This document shows, piece after piece, positions 9,202 through 21,649 of a DNA stretch of 64,000 bases. The stretch is from Rhabdophis nuchalis. Lineage: Eukaryota; Chordata; Lepidosauria; Squamata; Natricidae. The notes beneath the pieces were generated by a model, which had not been told where the DNA came from, searched no databases, and was given only the letters and a program-made list of their open reading frames with translations. Where the stretch lies: positions 98,072,375 through 98,136,374 of the forward strand of contig CM077644.1 of NCBI GenBank assembly GCA_039707465.1. The letters run 5' to 3'. How positions within the stretch are numbered: the first letter of the stretch is position 1; every line of letters starts with the position of its first letter. Made by a program: the position numbers and the translations under genes.

Positions 9202-9576
9202 CAGTGATGGCTAACCTTTTTTGGCTCGCGTGCCAAAATCGGGGCGAGCGCAGGTGGGTCATGTGTAGGTGTGCCACACTCATAATGCTATGTGGGTGAC
9301 CCTCCTGCTTTTGGCACGCTTTTTTTGCCCTCCCCAGGCTCCAGAGGCTTCCTAGGAGCCTGGGGAGGGCGAAAACAGCCTCCCCTCCCCACCTCGAGAG
9401 GCTTCAGGAACTTCCCTGAAGCCTCCAGAGGGTGAAAAATGGCCTCGAAAGAAGGCCTAAATCAACTGGCCAGTGCACACATACGTGCTGGAGCTGACAG
9501 GGCAACGCCTCGCGTGCCCTAAGAAATGGTTCCGCGTGCCACCTGTGGCACCCGTGCCATAGGTTCGCCATCACTG
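9202..9576. mobile_element. non-autonomous hAT element B (375 bp), abutting element A
   Basis: Ends 'cagtgatggctaacctttt' and 'ataggttcgccatcactg' form inverted repeats. Flanks are 'ctctagat' at 9194-9201 and 9577-9584. The left flank is the same 8 bp that forms the right flank of element A. The element is C/G-rich internally ('ggctccagaggcttcctagg'). A second copy of this family is at 14535-14908. Confidence 0.88.
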
Positions 9577-9584
9577 CTCTAGAT

Positions 9585-11311
9585 AGTCCTATTTTCAATT
9601 TTAAAGCCGGTTTAAATTATAGTTCTCCCCAGATCACCCTGTTTGCTGATGCATTTTAGAGACATTTAATCATAGATTTGAACCAGGAGTGTCCTGCAGT
9701 ACTTACTTGATAAGCTAATTTTGGGATGAGGGAAATCTCAGAATGAATTAATGTTTTTTTATCTGATGGATGTGCAATAACAAAAATATTAGCTTCCTGC
9801 CAAAATAAGAAGCTAATGTGACTTTAATACTTTTCTCTTGAATGCCATTTCCAGAGAAGCATTTCTCAGGGGTTTCCATAGGAACACTATAAAGAAATTG
9901 AAAAATAGCAAATCCACTTTTGACATAGCCTATATGTGTGACTTATTTCTAAGAAAACTTTGCAAACAATAATATCCCAATTAAACGAAAGAAATTTTCT
10001 AACAGCTAACTTGGAAATCGAATGTGATGTCAATGGTGAATTTACAGCATCACAAAGGTTAACATGTTAGGAAAGCTATGAAGTCTCCATGTGGATGTTT
10101 TGATTTAAAACCCTTTCCCACTAGGGATTTCTGGAGCTCAAAGTAATATGCCTTATATATTAATGTTCAGTGAAGTGAATGTGGAATTAATCTTTGTAGA
10201 AAATTCAATTCTCTCAAGACTGTTTGAAAGATAATATAACCCACATTAATAGAATGAGCCAGTACAGTATAACTTGACAGCTGGTGTCTTTGCAATTTGT
10301 CCCAAGCAGGGGCAGAGCCTGGAATACGGGTACCTCTGTTGTCACATATAATGTGTGACTTTATTTTGTAGTTCAAAGCATAAAGGTTGGGGGGGGGGAG
10401 TTTAATATTTGGAGATTTACTGTGTATCAAAGCTGCTGCTTTTCTCATAATGGCTCTCTGCAAACATGAGATATTTGGTTAATTGTTTTGTGTTCAGGGG
10501 GAATTCAGTATGTGAATTAATTATGAAGTTTCATAATTTGTGAATTTCCAAAGTCTCTCTTAAAAAAAGAGGAAGATTTTTCAACATTTTCAATATCTAC
10601 TTGATTTAAACTCCACATAGGAGTTTTAAATTCTGAATGATCTAATCTTTTACAGCGGGATTGATTCATTAGTTGGGTTCAAACCACACAATCACACTGC
10701 AGAAGTGTTTGTCTCTTAGCGTGGTAGGTTTTTGCTTAATTTATTTAAGGCTTGGCATGTTGTATGAACCAACTTATTTGTGTGTGTGCATGTGTGTGTA
10801 TGTGTTTTGAGGTTCAAAGAATTCTGAACCTTGACTCAAGATTTAAATAGCCAACAATTAAGCCTCACCCAAGAGATGTATGGTTGAAGATGTTCTCAAC
10901 GCCAAAAGAAAAATGGAGTTCTAATGTAATGTAATGTAATGTAATGATGCAATCATTCTATAACATAATAGTGATGCAAATGAATGTTGTGTCTCCTAGT
11001 CAGCCAAGGAATCCTAAGGCCCAGATAGGTAACAGAAAGGGAAGATCCTCAGATCATCAGTATATCCATGAGTTGAATGAAATATCAGGATTCAATGTAG
11101 TGCAGACACTTCTCCACCCCTTTGTTAAATTACTAATCAAGCAAAGGATATTGTGTGAGCCTATAATTAAGAATGTTTTTGTGTGTGAGATAGTGTGCAG
11201 AGAGACAGAAAGGGAGATGCACAGAGAGAGTCCTTTGTAATATATACACAAAAGAAAAACAAAACAAAACTGAACTAGAGAATATTCTTCATTTTTATTG
11301 CTGCTAAGTAA
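9585..11311. other. no gene recognised
   Basis: AT-rich DNA with a G run at 10389-10399, a TG-rich tract near 10778-10805 and a short (TAATG)n array at about 10922-10946. No repeat family is recognised with confidence. Confidence 0.5.
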
Positions 11312-11546
11312 CACCATGGTGGCACAGTGGTTAGAATGCAATACAGTATTATAGGCTAACTCTGTCCTCTGTCAGCAGTTCGATCCTGACCAGCTCAAAG
11401 TTGATTTAGCCTTCCATCCTTCCAAGGATGGCAAAATGAGGATCCAGATTGTTGGGGATAACATGCTGGCTCTGTAAACCACTTAGAGAGTGATGTAAAC
11501 TACTATGAAGTAGTACATAAGTCTAGGTGTTATTACTATTGCTAAT
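11312..11546 (+). mobile_element. tRNA-derived SINE (tail ending in 'ataagtctaggtgttattac')
   Basis: The head 'ggtggcacagtggttagaat' is an A-box-like tRNA segment, and 'agttcgatcctgaccagctc' contains the B box. The body has 'atgaggatccagattgttgg' and 'ctgtaaaccacttagagag', ending in the typical 'cataagtctaggtgttatt' tail. It is moderately diverged from the copy at 18141. Confidence 0.8.
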
Positions 11547-13310
11547 GTCTGTTGCCTGATGGAAATACTGAGAATCCTACTATAATGTCAGTAGTGAAGA
11601 ATCAGGACACCATGTGAAATTCCAGTTAAGCTAATTTATCTTGGCTCTTCATAACATACTGTATCTTGGCTCTTCATAAGAATCTAGTCAACTAACCGAA
11701 CTGGTGCTAGATAAGAGTTAATGAAACTCAACAGGGGTTGGAGTTCGATCACTTGTGGGAATGTAATGACTTCAGACCGATTCCTCTCTTGACTCTGCCC
11801 TAAGCTCTGGCTGTTCTTCTACATATATTCAGGGTTCCATAATCCATTTCCAGATTACTTGCATTCAGAGGTTGGTTGTTTTATTGCAATCACTTAGGAA
11901 TTGTTCAGTGTCATAACTACAGGGAGAAAAGAGAGTGGTACAGTTTTGCCAAATTCAGTTATGTTGTGCCCAAAGACTTACATAAGTCAGTCTCAATTAT
12001 TTTTGAAGGTAGCCCATTTGAAGAAAGCCATCCATGCTGGACATGTGAAGGTTGGTGACAATGACTGACTTCCATAATGGCCAGACTTACGCTATGTCAT
12101 TCTTACTTTATCCAGACATTCAAATAACCAAGTTTAATCCTAAACCAGCCTATCACAATTGAATATCCATAACTATATTGCCCTTTTGGGAACATATTTT
12201 ATATCATGTTCTTTGATCACATGGCAAGACTGTAGGACACAGTATGGATTATTGTGTGTGGGGGGAAAGGATATTACAAAGCATCTTAATTTTTTGAGCA
12301 TTTTGAAGTGGCTGAATTCACACATAGGTTCTGAAGAATGATATGGCTATTCTTTGTCTTTATTAACATGTTATGCATGAAAAGATTCAAAAGATGTGTG
12401 AGACATCATATTCAAGTGTTGGTGTGTAAAGCATCCAGACAATAACACCAAAATTAAACACACACACACACACAACCCTAGACAAAAGATCTGTTTTATT
12501 GAAAAGAGATTAGATCCTTGAAACCTCAGACAGTGGTAATTTATATTCAGGAGTTTATGAGTGCTTTACTGACTTCATTGTTCAGAAAGGAAAATCCATA
12601 CTTATTATTATTTTAGCTGCTATGCTGACACACATACTCTAGGTATTTTCAAAGTTCAAAGCAATGCGGTGAATTTGTATGCACTTTTAATGCGAATTAC
12701 CAGAGAGAGAGCCTAATGGGGTTATGCTTCTTGTATATGCAAAATAGAGCTTTTCTTGACTATTTCTTGAATGCAATTTGTAAGCAGAAAGCCTTAAAGG
12801 CAGGCATAAAGGAGAAAGCAGCATAATATGAAAGCCTGCACTTTTAAAATAACAAAATCTTCCACACTTCACCAGCTACTTTGCCCCTCTCATGCTAAAT
12901 ACAAATCACCCAACAGGGATGCACAAATTAGCCAAGATCCAATCTGAATTTGCAATTTGATTCAAAGAGTTGAGCTGACTTGAATTTATAGTTCAGTTTA
13001 AAGCCCAACTCTATTCAGTTTCAAGACTTGATTGAAGGTGTGATGTCAGTCAGTCAAATCACTTACAAATCAAATATTCAAATCAAAACTTCCTGTGGTC
13101 CCCATGGCAACAATCTATTTTAGCCTTTAAAGCCAAAATTTTCCCATCCCTGGTAATGAAAGGCCAATCATTAATTAATTAAAATGTACTGCCCATTCAT
13201 AATTCCCCAAACCAAATATATGCATTAACAAACAGCATTTTTCTTTGTATAATTCAAACAACTAATCCAGGGATTTTGAAATCTGATAGAGATTATAGTT
13301 TTCTAAGCAG
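11547..13310. other. no gene recognised
   Basis: AT-rich DNA with a short (AC)n tract at 12459-12474. Open frames of about 60 codons have no recognisable motifs. I see no clear repeat boundaries. Confidence 0.5.
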
Positions 13311-14044
13311 CTATTTATTTATTTATTTATTTATTTATTTTATTAAATTTATACCCCGCCCTTCTCCTTGTTAGGACCCAGGGCGGCGCACAGGGATGTT
13401 AAAATACATACAAAATATATAAAATATATGAAATTTAAAATACCTATTCTAATAAATAAACCCTGCGCTAAAAACCAAATTAAAATCCCAAGTTTAAAAA
13501 CTATCTAATAGTCAGTATGGAGGTTACGCTAGGCCGGCTAGATGAAATAGGTGTGTCTTCAGACACTTGCGGAAGAGGCGGAGGTCGGAGATGGTGCGGA
13601 GTTCAGGGGGTAAGTCGTTCCAGAGGGCTGGGCCCGCCACAGAGAAGGCTCTCCCCCTGGGTGTCGCCAGTCGGCATTGTCCAGCCGACGGCACCCTGAG
13701 GAGGCCCTCTCTGTGGGAGCGTATCGGTCTGAGGGATGTATGGGGCAGGAGGCGGTCTCGCATATAACTAGGCCCCGAGCCATGGAGCGCTTTAAAGATG
13801 GTCGTTAAAACCTTGAAGCGCACCCGAAAGACCACAGGAAGCCAGTGCAGCTCGCGCAGGATAGGTGTTATGTGGGAGTGTCTAGGCGCTCCCGTAATCA
13901 CCTGCGCGGCTGCGTTCTGGACTAGCTGCAGCTTTCGGGTGCACCTCAAGGGAAGCCCCATGTAGAGAGCATTACAGTAGTCGAGTCGAGAGGTGACGAG
14001 TGCTTGAGTGACTGTGCGTAAGGCACCCCGTAAGGCACTAGTAT
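13311..14044 (-). pseudogene. 5'-truncated L2-clade LINE
   Basis: On the minus strand the frame from about 14030 to 13524 encodes TSRLDYCNALYMGLPLRC, LQLVQNAAAQ, ELHWLPVVFRVRFKVL and LWNDLPPELR, the C-terminal region of L2-clade LINE protein. The 3'UTR runs to 13311 and ends (plus strand) in (ATTT)n followed by 'accccgcccttctccttg'. The protein tail is nearly identical to that of the long copy at 21847-25002, so both belong to one subfamily. The 5' truncation at about 14030 removes the endonuclease and most of the reverse transcriptase. No stop is visible in what remains. Confidence 0.83.
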
Positions 14045-14526
14045 ATTTCAGTATAGTAAACATTCATTACTTTCAGTTGAGACAGTTGCCCTTTTTCTCA
14101 ATCTGGACCTATAGAAACCAATGTTTCTTTGCTTCATCAAAATGCAGTAGTGATACCTACTATATGCGTTGGTGTCAAGGTACCTGTAGAACTATCTCCA
14201 TCACCCAGAATCCACATTCCAATAGGAAAAGAGCTTGGGAAAAGTGTTGGCAAACCTTCATTACTATACAAGATCAGATGCATGTTTCTGTTTGACGGTC
14301 TACTTGCTGTGAAAGTGTGCTACCAGGCTTGCTCTGAACCCGTTGGCTTTGGAGAGCATGTTAAAATGGAGATTTTCTAAATTAATTTAAGGTGGCTCTG
14401 GTTTAAATATTATTAAGTGTTGATGTTGTTGATCTTATTATGACTTTTTTCTTGTAAACCATTAATAATCACATGATTGTGTTGGTTTAAAAATCTAATA
14501 CAACAGTCAGCAAAGTTTCCGGAATG
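14045..14526. other. no gene recognised
   Basis: Short open frames lack known motifs. This AT-rich stretch separates the L2 truncation point from the hAT target duplication. Confidence 0.45.
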
Positions 14527-14534
14527 GTATAGGG

Positions 14535-14908
14535 CAGTGATGGCTAACCTTTTTTGGCTCACATGCCAAAAGCGGGGGGACCGCAGGGGGGGTCGTATGT
14601 GGGCGTGCCATACCCATAATGCTATGTGTGCGGCCCCCTGCTTTTGGCACGCTTTTTTCACCTTTCCCAGGCTCCAGAGGCTTTCTAGGAGCCTGGGGAG
14701 GGTGAAAACAGCCTCCCCTCCCCACCCCCAGAGGCTTCAGGAGCTTCCCTGAAGCCTCCAGAGGTGAAAAACGGCCTCAAAAGAAGGCCTAAATCAGCTG
14801 GCCAGCACACACATGCGCACTAGTGCTCACAGGGCAATGCCTCGCGTGCCATAAGAAATGGTTCCGCGTGCCACCTGTGGCACCCGTGCCATAGGTTCGC
14901 CATCACTG
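14535..14908. mobile_element. non-autonomous hAT element B, second copy (374 bp)
   Basis: Same family as 9202-9576. It starts 'cagtgatggctaacctttt' and ends 'ggttcgccatcactg'. It is flanked by the 8-bp direct repeat 'gtataggg' at 14527-14534 and 14909-14916. It is non-coding with a G-rich block near the left end. Confidence 0.88.
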
Positions 14909-14916
14909 GTATAGGG

Positions 14917-16557
14917 TCACCTGACTAGAAGTCCTCCAAGGTCCCTTCCCACAATGTTATTCTGAATTCTGTAGGATTTTTTGTTTTTGTTTTGCTTTGG
15001 GGTCCTTCTCCAGAACTTCCAAAAATTCCAACAAGCTTTTGACCACCTACAGGTGTAGAATAGTCTTTCAGCTACTGAAATTGCCAAAGGAGAGACCAAA
15101 AGCAAAATGAATCTGAGCAATGTAATGTCATTTCTTTTGTTCCTTAGAAACATTGATTCACATTACATCACAAGGTAACTTTGAAGGACCACTTTAACGA
15201 TGGTAGAAAAACGCTGTGTGCGTTTGCATGTTTGCGTGCTGTATATGTTTGTAGGATTTTGTACTGTTTAACTTCCATTTATCTATTTACTGCTTTCCCT
15301 AATTCCCATGTTGTACTCATTATGCCTGAATTCTTCCTAATATACAAAATGTAGTATGCCCTAAAACAGGTGTTTGGGTTTACCACTTTATCTAATGAGT
15401 GAATTTATGCACACAGCTTTTTCCAAAATCAACACATTTTTGAAGAATTAGATTCATTTTTGTATGCAATGCTTTTATAGCAACTATTTCAGGACTAAGA
15501 TAATGAAACTCTTCATACAAGAAGTTTCTATCATTTCTATCATGAAGATATTTATGAAGTCCTTCCATATCTGGAGTTTTTCTCTAACTATTCAAGCCAA
15601 GCTACCTTCCAATATTTGTATTCAGGATGCAACAGGCAAAACAGCTTATTAAAAAGGTTTACCCATGTGTTTTGGAGTAAAACCAAGCCTCTTGAGATAT
15701 TATATCCTGATGGCTCTTCTTTAGTCTTTGTCAACTGAGCATTTTCCATCATGTTCCCTCTAGATGGACATCATCTCCCCAAATTCACAATCACCATGCT
15801 CATCACCTTTTAGCGTTGGTGCAAAAGAGATTACATGCAGTACTTCTGTTTTCTTTAGATGATTTTCAGAGAATCGTGAGGGACAATATCTAGTGCTGTT
15901 TGGTTTAAATCGTCCTTCTTTATCTCCATTGTCCACAGTGATATTCAATCCTTTGAGATTGAGTATGATGGCATCCTGTTTTGCCTAACACCATAACAAT
16001 ACTTGCTTTATCCCACAATGACTCTCTGGATTAAGAAGGGCTATGGTACCTTAGGAGGCAAAGGAACTGAAGAAGAAATGGTACCAAAGAGATCAAAAAG
16101 GTCGTGTAAATGATTAGCAAGATAATTATAGCCTCTCCTCCGCGCACAACTTGGTTGCATTTCATATGCCACTCTTGAAGCAAATACTCCATCTTCATCC
16201 ACCTATGAAACTCCTGGGGAGATTGGGGCCAATCACTCCCTCTGCCCTGTTTATCCCAAAAGGATGTGGTGAGGATATAAAATGAAATTGCAGAACAATG
16301 AAGCAGACTATCTGAAGCTGTTTGGAAGAAAGCTGGGATAAAAACAATATTGTTATAAAATGGATATAGAACTCTATTTCCAAGTGATATACTGAAAAAA
16401 AACCAGCCCTTAAATTGACTATATGCTTTCTCCAATTATTTCAATTTGAAGTGTCAGCCTTTTGTGGCACGGGATTAACAAAAAGCCATATAGGAAGCAG
16501 AAATAATCAGTTATCTTCAAAGTCATGCTTTGTCACAGCAATTCGGAACTCACAAAA
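14917..16557. other. no gene recognised
   Basis: A degraded CR1 3'-end-like scrap ('gaagtcctccaaggtccctt') lies at 14928-14950. The rest is AT-rich. A 134-codon minus-strand open frame at 16031-16435 has no recognisable family features and I do not call it. Confidence 0.45.
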
Positions 16558-16558
16558 C

Positions 16559-16640
<82 letters not shown>
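16558..16640 (+). repeat. (TATC)n microsatellite
   Basis: About 20 tandem tetranucleotides. Its frames translate to IYLS repeats, which are not genes. Confidence 0.97.
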
Positions 16641-16769
16641 AATCATCTGTCTGTCCTATATACAAACATATTGCACATGCAGAAACTCAGAGACAATTAT
16701 GTTATACATGATATGTTGTATTGCTATTTTATTATATACCATTGCATATATTATATGTAATGGGCTATT

Positions 16770-17050
16770 ATTATGCCTGGGGCCAAGCTTCATGCAGGAC
16801 TGTCTCTCCCTGAGAAGAATTTGCTCATTCCATCAGGTCCGATAGGGGGCTGTTCTCTAGGTCCTTTCCCTTAAATGTTGTCCTCTGGTGGGACCTATTA
16901 AGTGCACCTTTCCATACCAGACCCCTCACCACATTAAATTGAGAAAGTTCCCACCCCTCCTAGTCTTCTAGAAGGCCTTGAAGAGCTGGGTCTTCTCACA
17001 AGCTTTGGGTTAGGCTGAGGCTGGAGCCCAGTCAATCAAAATGTTTCTGT
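16770..17050 (+). pseudogene. degenerate L2-like LINE C-terminus
   Basis: Translation gives 'GPSFMQDCLSLRRI', recalling the GPSY(L/M)RDRLLPHTSLRP segment of the younger L2 copies here. Further on, 'LKSWVFSQALG' recalls the C-terminal ALKTWLFxQA pattern. Many stops and indels show an old copy. The assignment rests on these two weak matches. Confidence 0.4.
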
Positions 17051-18140
17051 AGAGAGAAGAGTTTTGTTTTGGGGGCATTGGGAGTTTTTGATGCTGACTT
17101 CATTGTCACTTTCTGTGAGCTGCTCAAGGCTGTGGTACATAAGATGGGTAGCCGTATAAGTCTTGGTGATGTTTCAGTTTTCTCTGCTTCTTTATTCTAC
17201 CTCTTTTTTCTGTCAGCTTTAGTTATAGTTAAACAGCAGAAGTGGGAAGAGTATGCAAGCTTAGGATTCAGTAGTCAAAATAAATTACCTCAATGGCTTT
17301 GAAGCTTAAATAAGTTTGTTTACACGTTCTCTTATAAACACAAAGGAGAGCAGGCTAATACACGTTCCAGACCAAAGGGGAGAGAGAGAGAGAGAAATGC
17401 TTTGCAAAGAAAGTAGCAGTGATATATAGCAAACAGCCATGATCTAATCAGACACAAGACATTAATGTTTATTGTAAATGACATGACCATTTATTACAAA
17501 GCAAGACAACCAGACTTTAAACACTGGTGGGCAATTTTCTCAGCTGGAGGCCACCAGAAGGGTATAAGTGTCAGCATTGGCAACTGAGTGGGTAAGGTTT
17601 ACATTTTCAGATTGTCTTGTTAAAAAAGAAAAAAAAGGTTGGGGGGGGGGGGGGGAGAAGGTTTGCAGCAAAGAAATATACAACCCAAACAGTCAAAGGT
17701 GTTTCTGACACTTCCAGATTACCCTGTTGCCAATACAGACCAAACAGTCACCATTTTTTGGAGTGAAGCAACAGACAACACCCCCCTGCATTCAGTCTCC
17801 ACTAAACCACTTTTTTTTGGTCAACTCCAGCATTTGTGTCCACTTTGCCTGCTATGACCAACCTCTGCTTTGATTGGCTGTTTTGTACAGGGAGGAATAT
17901 TTTCACTCCCAGCATATATTCCCTACTTTTTCTGGGTAGGACATTCTAAAGAAATCTTTAGAGCAGGCTTTATTTATGAATGCAATGGTTATAATGTAAA
18001 CCATTTCCAGTTTGAAACCTAGCAGGCCTCTATTTTCTTTCAATAACTATTTTCCTTTTCCAGTGACATCTACTTTTTCACTGGACTGTTTTTCACTGTT
18101 TTAGTATACGTTTCATTAGGAACATGTGCCAGGTATATCA
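17051..18140. other. no gene recognised; G homopolymer
   Basis: Contains (GA)n at about 17380-17396 and a G run at 17640-17655. No coding or repeat feature can be supported. Confidence 0.45.
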
Positions 18141-18366
18141 GCTGTGGTAGCTCAGTGGTTAGAATGCGATATTGCTGGCTAATTTTGCTGACTGCCAGGA
18201 GTTCGATCCTGACTGGCTCAAGGTTGACTCAGCCTTCCACCTTTCCGAGGTCAGTAAAATGAGGACCCAGATTGTTGGGGGCAATATGCTGACTCTGTAA
18301 ACCGCTTAGGGAAGGCTGCAAAGCACTATGAAGTGGTATATAAGTCTAAGTGCTATTTGTATTGTT
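18141..18366 (+). mobile_element. tRNA-derived SINE, well-preserved copy
   Basis: Head 'gtggtagctcagtggttaga' (A box), 'gagttcgatcctgactggct' (B box), body 'aggacccagattgttggggg', and tail 'tataagtctaagtgctattt'. This is the best-preserved copy of this SINE in the window and it ends without poly(A). Confidence 0.85.
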
Positions 18367-18553
18367 TCCCTAGCCATATTCTACTCAGTACATTCCTATA
18401 TTACCTGAATGGGGAATCCTTCAGCAGATATCCTCTCCTCTTGCAGTCTCTTGTGCTCTGGATGGTTAGGGGAAATCTGAACTATATTTTCTGAGGGAGA
18501 AATATATACAAAGGGAAAAGAAGTGGCGTTATGGAATGACTGCCTATAACTGA

Positions 18554-19141
18554 TTGACAGATTTTGTCCTAGTGGACAACCATTTAAATATGAGTCAGCA
18601 GTGTGTAGCAGCTGCCAAAAAAGCCAACACAGTTCTAGGCTGCATAAACAGAGGGATAGAATCAAGATCACGGGAAGTGTTAATACCACTTTATAATGCC
18701 TTGGTAAGGCCACACTTGGAATATGGCATCCAGTTTTGGTCGCCACAATGTAGAAAAAATGTGGAGACTCTAGAAAGAATGCAGAGAAGAGCAACAAAGA
18801 TGATTAAGGGACTAGAGACTAAAACATATGAAGAACAGTTGCAGGAACTGGGTATGTCTAGTTTAATGAAAAGAAGGACTAGGGGAGACATAATAGCAGT
18901 GTTCCAGTATCTCAGAGGCTGCCACAAAGAAGAGGGAGTCAAACTATTCTCCAAAGTACCTGAGGGCAGAACAAGAAGCAATGGGTGGAAACTAATCAAG
19001 GAGAGAAGCAACTTAGAACTGAGGAGAAATTTCCTGACAGTTAGAACAATTAATCAGTGGAACAGCTTGCCTCCAGAAGTTGGGAATGCCCCAACATTGC
19101 AAGTCTTTAAGAAGATGTTGGATAGCCATTTGTCTGTCTGA
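18554..19141 (+). pseudogene. CR1 LINE, C-terminal coding fragment
   Basis: One open frame of 195 residues carries YNALVRPHLEYGIQFW, ERMQRRATKMI, LMKRRTRGDIIAVFQYLRG and LRRNFLTVRTINQWNSLP. This is the thumb/C-terminal region after the reverse transcriptase core of CR1 elements. The catalytic core and endonuclease are missing through 5' truncation at about 18550, and the usual 3'UTR is cut off near 19145, so the fragment is incomplete at both ends. No stop interrupts it, which suggests moderate age. The same region is found at 6390, 32794 and 62568. Confidence 0.8.
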
Positions 19142-19144
19142 AAT

Positions 19145-20515
19145 AACTCTTCATATAGTTTTTTTGTTCCTTGGGTCTGACACAAATAGAATTAGTGCAT
19201 CTAACTGGGAAGGTTGACCCTTCCTTTCTGCTTTCCTTCTTTCCTTCCTTCTTTGAAAACCATCACCATGCAAAGGAACAATATACCCAGTGATGACATT
19301 ATATAATAGTTTAAGAGACGTAAGGATACAAGGGCAAAAGAGTCAGTAAAAGATGTCAGTTCAATATCTTTTTAGCCATGGTGCCCACAAGATAATTTAC
19401 AATATTTGGGCTTATATTGCAGAACCTCCATCTGCAGGTCACACTTCACATAATGCAAAATTATTTTCTCATTCAGCTGTAAACACCAGGACATCTTAGT
19501 TTCATATATGAAGGACCACTATTTTTTTTTTGTAGAGGACTAGACACCATTTTTAGGGCCGAGACATAATTTTTCATGCTTCAAAGAAAAATAAAAGGTT
19601 AAAAAAAAAGAGTAGATCTTCCTTCAAACTGAGCTTGACTATTGACTTCATGGAAAAATCCATGTTGTTTTCTTGGCAACAGTACCAAAATGATTGACCA
19701 CCGCCTTCTTCTAGCAATGAAGCCACTTAGAAAGAAGCAGTGGAAAGTAGCAATGAAGCCACTTAAAAAAGAAGCAACAGAATATAGTTTTCGATAGTTA
19801 CATGATGTTCTTTGTGGTAAGCTTCAAATTGAGCCCTTCTCCAGCTGCAGTGTTCCTTATTACTGTTTTTGAGAGAAGAAGCAATTGTACAAAAGCTATG
19901 GAGAACTAATTTTTGTGTGTGTTCAATACAGATGCTCTGTGAGTTTGTCCTTAGTGGATTTGTTACTAATGTTTCATAAGTGGAGACCAGGAAGTCAATA
20001 TTCTCCAATCATATATATACACCAAGGCGACAAATGCTTCTTTTAACTTTCCTTCTTTATCAGATCCAATTTAGACCAACTGGGAAAAAAAACCACTTAA
20101 AGTATTACACAATCCCAAAATTGTGAAGTTACACTGTATTCACCTCCTCCTAGCTTTCTCCTCTCTTTTTTCCATTATTATAATCATTAGTACTTTTTCA
20201 CATGCAAACATGTTTATTTTTTAAGTGGATGGAAAGAAAATGCAATGAGAAATAATTTGTTATGGATGGCCCCACAATCAGCCAAGAGTTTAGACTGGAG
20301 CTAGCATTATTATCCATCTATTGAGTCCTTCCCAAGGACCTGGGATAAGCAGATGTTGTTTAAAAATATCAGATATATTGTTGCAGGATATAAGCTGTTC
20401 CAAGTAAAGTTTCTTTTTGTAATAGACTGTTGAATTTGTCAATTCCGATGGTGTTCCAAGTGGTACTCCAGATGCTTTGCAATTGCACCCAAGGTGCCTA
20501 TTACTATTGGTACTT
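19145..20515. other. no gene recognised
   Basis: AT-rich DNA with a TTCC-rich patch near 19226-19252. A 27-bp near-repeat 'agcaatgaagccacttag' occurs at 19713 and again at 19749. No element boundaries are visible. Confidence 0.45.
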
Positions 20516-20715
20516 ATAATAATAATAATAATAAATTTGAATTTATTAACCGCTCCCTCTCCCCACAGGGACCCGGGGCGGTGCACAGGAGGAACTAAAA
20601 ACAATATAAACAATAAATACAAAAATACATACTTTAAAACACAATTAAACAATATTATCCCGTGCTAAAAATAATTTAAAAACCCATTAAAATACATTTA
20701 AAATCCATAGACAGA
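20516..20715 (-). mobile_element. L2-clade LINE 3'UTR only
   Basis: The plus strand reads (ATA)n, then 'ttgaatttattaaccgctcc', 'cacagggacccggggcggtg' and an A-rich stretch. This is the reverse complement of the 3' end of the L2 copy at 40829-41310 ('accgccccgggtccctgtgg'). It is severely 5'-truncated and non-coding. Confidence 0.8.
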
Positions 20716-21452
20716 GAGACTATCCAACTTATGCTTTCGTTTGCCACAGTCATTCTAACTTCTATTTCCAAGTCTTCATATTTAATACGCCTGCCTCTTA
20801 TTTTCTTTGAGTAAACACAACAATCTTATCAGGTGTTGGGCTAAAAGAGAATAACTGACCCAAAGTCATCCAGCCAGCTTTCATGCTTAAGGGAGGTCTA
20901 GAATTCACAGATGCTGGTTTCTAGGCCAGCATCTTCACTGCTAGACAAAACAGGCTGCCATTGCCTTTGACATATTATTAAACCTTTTAAGAAAATGCTT
21001 GTCTTTTTCTGTGTTTTTCACTACTCAAGCATTACTCGAAGGGTGCTCTCTGAATCCCCAGAGAATATCTTTCCAAGCAAGCTTACCAGTGATTTGCAAA
21101 AGTATTACGTGCCAATTACAAACCACTGTGACAGTTCCAGAGTTCTGCTTTCTTTTTTGACGCCTTTTCATTGCTTTTCAAAGAAGGAACAATCGTTCCT
21201 GGAGGACACAAGCCTTCTATACAAAATTATTCTGCCCTGACTCTGAATCTGATGGAGATCTAGGAAGGAAGGTTTGCAAGGAAAAAAAAGAGAGAGTAAA
21301 ATTGCAATGGTGAGAGATAAATTTATAATGGTCAAGCTGAAAATGTTAGCTCAATGCAGCTCTGGGAGACAGGGTATTGAAGGAACATATAACCTATTAG
21401 TGTTTTATAAATTGTAGCAGTTTAAGAGAAGCTGATTTGATGCAAGAAACAC
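20716..21452. other. no gene recognised
   Basis: Unique-looking AT-rich DNA with no supported coding frame or repeat. Confidence 0.45.
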
Positions 21453-21524
21453 TCCTTCCTTCCTTCCTCCCTCCCTCCCTCCCTCCCTCCCTCCCTCCCT
21501 CCCTCCCTCCCTCCCTTCCTTCCC
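21453..21524 (+). repeat. (CTTC)n/(CCTC)n pyrimidine array
   Basis: A compound TTCC-CTCC-TTCC tetranucleotide tract, pyrimidine on the plus strand. Confidence 0.96.
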
Positions 21525-21649
21525 ATGTCCCAAACTTGGGAACAGTCCTGTTGTATGAACATGAATGTATCATGATTATATTTTGAAGTCACCATGTAAT
21601 TGCTTCTTTTTCAAGTTTTGGAAAACACTCACTTTATATAAAGTATATT

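Noticed and set aside
11312..11400. tRNA gene
   Set aside because: A- and B-box-like sequences belong to SINE heads at 11312, 18141, 28751 and 59855; none forms a complete tRNA.
16031..16435. 134-codon minus-strand open frame
   Set aside because: No recognisable domain, no splice or promoter context and no repeat support; length is possible by chance in AT-rich DNA.
16525..16845. Open frames with IYLS repeats
   Set aside because: Translated (TATC)n microsatellite.
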